From contig CM034535.1 in assembly GCA_020002185.1 (NCBI GenBank), forward strand, positions 72,628,684 through 72,692,683: a DNA stretch of 64,000 bases. The letters run 5' to 3'. How positions within the stretch are numbered: the first letter of the stretch is position 1; every line of letters begins with the position of its first letter. A model generated the notes under the pieces. It made no database searches. It was not told the DNA's origin and was given only the letters and a program-made list of their open reading frames with translations. The translations under genes and the position numbers were made by a program. Positions 60,376-64,000 of the stretch are shown here, piece after piece. The DNA comes from Paraescarpia echinospica. Its lineage: Eukaryota > Annelida > Polychaeta > Sabellida > Siboglinidae.

Positions 60376-63300
60376 TCAGGGCAAGAATTGAGTGTGTAGA
60401 TTCGTCGGGCTGAGTAGATATTTGCAGACCGCGCAGTAGTGGAAGATGGCACCAACAAACACGAAGCAGTGCCAGATGGCATGAGCACAAGGGATGACAC
60501 CGTCACACTTGAAGAAGACAACGCCTGTCACATAGACAATGCCACCCAGTGTCAGCTCAAACAGACCAGAGCTCTCTTTCTGCAATGATATGGAACATTG
60601 CTTTACACAAGTGCATCTGTATAGTCTTAACTATGTGTTGAAACAAACATAAAACACGCGAGCACTGTGTGCGCGTGTTTGTGTGCATGGGAGCATGTGT
60701 GTGTGTGTGCACGTGCGAGAGCATGTGTACGTGAGAGTGTGCTTGCATGTATTTTTACTATTTACGTTTAGATGATTGTAAAACACCATACAGAACCATG
60801 TGAATATAGTGTTATAATTTTATACATATTATATTACTATTATCTATATATTAATACACTAACTATGGATCATTTGTAGGTGAATCTCCTCCCAGGTGCC
60901 AGGGTCCACGTGAATCTGATCTACCGGGGATATACTTAAAAAAGAAAACAAAGGTAGCTATTTTGATTTTTTACGGTTTTCATTGTGTTGTCAGTCATTC
61001 CCCAGGTGGCGCCACTGGAGTTACCTTAAAATTAATATCTGCTACTTGCAGTTGCAATGCGATGATTGACGACAGCAGAAATTAAATGGTCACAGGAACG
61101 AGTTAAGTTCAAAATACTACAATACAGCTGCTGCCTTTGGTTTAATGCACCATGCGTGGTTGTAAGCTAGTTATTTATTAATAATAATAACACAGTAATT
61201 CTTTGGGAAAGATTACGTATACCCTGGTAATTTCTGCACACACAAGACCTATACAGTTTTAACTCGTGTGGAGATTGAAACAACAACTCACCATCTCTAT
61301 GACTATGATCGCAGGGCAGATTCCCAGGACCAAATAGAGCAGTGTCTCCAGCCACTTGTATCTGTAGACAGAGACGAAGCATGTCAGTCATTCTACATAC
61401 TCTGCCGTCAATGTCAAATAATTCCAACAAAACACTCCATTTTGTTGGCTTCCACTACTATATTTAGGCTAATAAAATTATTTAAAGAATAATTTGTAGG
61501 GCTGTTATGTGAACAGCCGCAGCGATGGTCCATGACACGTAGTATTCGATAGGTGACGGTATCAGAACTGAACTAGAAGACTGACAGTGCAGAGATCTTA
61601 GAAGCATTCAACTATTGAATTCTATAGTTGTTTCAGCTTTGCCAAAGCATATTTGGGCATCTTATAATAGATGAAGTTTATACTTAATGGATTTTACAAT
61701 AAAAACAAATTGAATAAGTCTGTATAACGAGCGTGGATTAACTAGGTTGGTTGGTCCATATATGATGTGTTGTGTGAACAAAGCTTAAACCTAATTGTAT
61801 CTTAACATCAACATTTCTTATGTCAAACAAAGGTCAATGAGTACAGAATTTAACACTTAAAGCAACATATTTTTAGTAATCTTTCAGGAAACTGTTAGGA
61901 TACAAGAGCGCAGTGCTGAAGTGGCTAGATCTTCGGACTCTCGACTGAGTGAACCCGGGTTCAAATCCTGTGCTGTGGTGTCGAACCTTGGGTAAGTTCG
62001 TTCACTCTACGTTGCTTCAATTCACTCAGCTGTATGAATGAGTACCTGGCTATAGACAGTGGTGGATATTTGTGTACGAATAGTCTTTGCAGAACAGGTC
62101 TGCCAGGGAGTAAAGTGTAAAGCACTTTGAGCAGTCCTGAGGATTGGATACTGCGCTATATAAGAACGTACCTTTATTTTACTTTTAAGATGTTTTGAGC
62201 ACTCTTGATCTAACACACTTACTGTTCGTGGAAGCGATACTGGTAGATGATTCCTAGGAATGCAGATATCCACACAACCCACAGAACTAACTGCTCGTAT
62301 CCATCACAGTCTTTCAGGGCCAACCTGGAAAACACAACAAACTTTGTTGGTAAACTTTTATTTCTGTTGTCAACATCTACAATTTACATTGGTTTCTGAC
62401 TGCAAGCAGAACAATCTCGTTGGCTTAAGAGGAATACTTTAATGAGCTGGTGAAATAAATTAAGAATTCCATTGTCAACACACACTGTTGGACTCATGTA
62501 AAGAAAAAGACAATTATTCAATCAATTGCTGCATGGCTGAATACTTCCAAGAGGTGAAGCACTTTATTCTGAATGGGCACATAACAACAGTGTAGAGTTT
62601 TGTTGTTTAAATTTGTTTTACTATTTAAATTTTTGACTAAATGTTGGTGTTCGTTGCTGTACCTAATTTTCAACATTTCAAAAAGTATTTGTTTTGGATG
62701 ATGAAAACGTTATTGGGCACTTTTCTATTAAGTGCATAATAGGGGTTATGCATCTATATGCACTTAGACAGTTTTAATATGGTGTAGACAATTCAGTTGT
62801 GGTTTTACTTACCATGGTGTATATGAGGCAGCAATGAAGACATAAATGACTGCTCGGTCTCCTATGTGGAAGAAATCCTTCAGATTCCTGCAAAACAAAT
62901 GTTTTTCTTACAATAACAAACAACACCAACAAAATGTTCTTACTCTGCTCAAATTTCGAAGTCCGCTGGCAAATCTGGGTGTCCACAGAGTTTTTCAACA
63001 AACGTAACATATATGGTACTCGTAATTCCAGTATTTTGACCAATCAGAAGCGATTGCCTGAGTCTGGCCAGTAACCCCATAATTCAAGATGGCAGCCCCC
63101 ACATCAAATCTGAGAGCAGCATTGATGTGTCTAGGCACAATGTTGCTTCGGGTTTACACTTTTTGTTATAGTTTTTTGTACTTGTTTTTGTACAGATATG
63201 ATGGAATTGGGAAGTCTTACACAAAATGTATTGTCTTATAAAGGCTCCTGCCAAAGGTTGTACAGGAAGTTCAGATGGTGAAAAAAAGAGTCTCACATTC

Positions 63301-63846
63301 CTGGGAAAATCGAAGCCTGATAAGAATGTGTGGCGCAGTGGTCGAGCAGTTACAGTGCTGGACTGTCATTTGTAGGATCCAAGATTCGAATCCTGGTGTC
63401 AGCTGGGTGGTGGTTCGGTACTGATTCAGCCACCGTGTCGAAACTTGGGCAATTTCGTTCACCCTATGTTGCTTGTGTCTTTTGGATGACTCTCTATAAG
63501 CCAGTGGTCTCTTCTATCTGGTGCTTATGCCAGGGGGAGTAAACGATCCCACGCAGGGGAATGGAAAAACCTGTTGTGGACTCACTGACCAGAAGTCTCA
63601 TTCTCAAACAACTCTACGACAGAATCATCAACAAAATTATGTTGGTCGTATATTGGAAAAGAAGAAGAATATTACATGAAACATTTACCGGCATCGCCCC
63701 GTGTAGCTGATGGTGTGGAAGGTGGTGGAGACAGTGAAGAGTGCGAGTAGCGCGAAGCCGTACACCAGGGACGTCTTGTACTGGAGTGAGGTCGTCGCCA
63801 GCGACAACATCCACACCATTCCCAGCAGGCTCGGCAGAATCCACAT
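60376..63846 (-). CDS. MMD-like: MMD-like PAQR-family membrane protein, five exons (5' end beyond window)
   Basis: The exons on the minus strand are 63846-63689, 62887-62813, 62324-62223, 61361-61292 and 60579-60376. All have AG acceptors and GT donors (GTAAAT, GTAAGT, GTAAGT, GTGAGT), their phases join perfectly, and TGA is at 60376-60378. The 202 residues recovered match vertebrate MMD/MMD2 (PAQR11/PAQR10, about 240 residues) throughout; roughly the first 40-50 residues lie right of the window. PAQR metal-site motifs are intact: VSTTFH, FHIGDRAVIY, and HAIWH in the last exon after GGIVYVTGVVFFKCDG. Seven hydrophobic segments are expected, of which about six are seen. In mammals MMD/MMD2 sit in Golgi/endosomal membranes and influence Ras-ERK signalling; the catalytic activity of the family (hydrolase-like fold) is unsettled. 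Whether the invertebrate gene is ancestral to both MMD and MMD2 cannot be judged here. Confidence 0.92.
60667..60735. repeat. GTGC-rich simple repeat in MMD-like intron
   Basis: Alternating GTGTGC/GTGT-rich tract in the last intron, close to the final exon. Confidence 0.8.
61905..62180 (+). mobile_element. tRNA-derived SINE, copy 1
   Basis: The head has an A-box-like GCGCAGTGCTGAAGTGG and a B box GGTTCAAATCC (61958-61968). The body contains GTGTCGAACCTTGGGTAAG and GAATGAGTACCTGGC, and the tail ends near GCGCTATATAAGAAC. This is the layout of widespread invertebrate tRNA SINEs with a LINE-type tail. It lies antisense in the MMD-like intron between exons 62223 and 61361. Confidence 0.8.
63328..63600 (+). 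mobile_element. tRNA-derived SINE, copy 2
   Basis: The head starts TGTGGCGCAGTGGTCGAGC, with B box GATTCGAATCC (63383-63393). The shared body GTGTCGAAACTTGGGCAA identifies the same or a sister family as copy 1. It lies in the intron between exons 63689 and 62887, antisense to the gene. Confidence 0.8.
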
Positions 63847-64000
63847 CTGAAACACGGCAACGCCTTATTTACGCACTGATATCCACCGACACATGGCAAC
63901 ACACCTACAAATTGACCCAGGTCATGGGTCATTCTATGTAATATTATGGTGTAACATTCTTGCAAAACCATGCCACAGTTGAAGTATCCAGTATGTCGCG

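Noticed and set aside
61905..63600. tRNA genes at the two B-box motifs
   Set aside because: The heads do not fold into a full cloverleaf by eye, and they share a conserved non-tRNA body, so they are SINEs.

Overview
The window is a repeat-rich stretch of an animal (metazoan) nuclear genome. The evidence is spliced exons with GT/AG junctions, CR1- and L2-type non-LTR retrotransposons, hAT DNA transposons, MITEs, tRNA-derived SINEs, long microsatellites and a PAQR-family gene. A marine invertebrate or basal deuterostome would fit, but the sequence alone does not name the species. Codon use and gene structure are not bacterial, and there are no operons, CRISPR arrays or phage genes. One run of exactly 1000 N (25206-26205) is a scaffolding gap.

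Layout. 1-1271: 5'-truncated CR1 on the minus strand. 1272-9417: first copy ('locus 1') of an old segmental duplication, interrupted by a 4.08-kb foldback-like element (1612-5689) and a 256-bp retro-insertion (7101-7356). 9970-13335: C-terminal part of an uncharacterised transposon-associated cysteine-rich protein (minus strand), split by an antisense CR1 (10069-12817). 13902-15716: a composite MITE-bearing repeat. 14793-21470 is repeated almost perfectly as 26206-32883 across the N gap. It carries a hAT relic, a CR1 ORF1 relic and a cellular gene start (19010) behind a CRE/ETS/AP-1-like promoter. Each copy ends in a (GT)n tract and is followed by a different L2-like element (about 21780-25205, badly decayed; 33137-36290, nearly intact). 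37213-45124: second copy ('locus 2') of the old duplication, ending in a 53-bp minisatellite (42585-44837) and an inversion that cuts a CR1 in two; the rest of that CR1 runs to about 48180. 48486-49669: two 309-bp direct repeats. 50083-50462: a THAP zinc-finger exon. 51436-52020: another fragment of the transposon-associated protein family. 52317-55556: tandem copies of the composite repeat, the last one split by a hAT transposon (55557-57591). 59519-63846: minus-strand genes, namely one unrecognised first exon and five exons of an MMD-like (PAQR10/11) membrane protein with two SINEs in its introns.

Apart from the MMD-like gene, the THAP exon and a few unassigned exons, nearly everything codes for, or derives from, mobile elements. 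The main interest is structural: paralogous loci inside the window act as empty sites that define insertions exactly, and they reveal one inversion and several minisatellite expansions. I found no convincing sign of a new multi-gene system. The best candidates for undescribed biology are the foldback element, the split cysteine-rich transposon-associated gene family and the compact promoter/exon arrangement near 18.7-19.1 kb.
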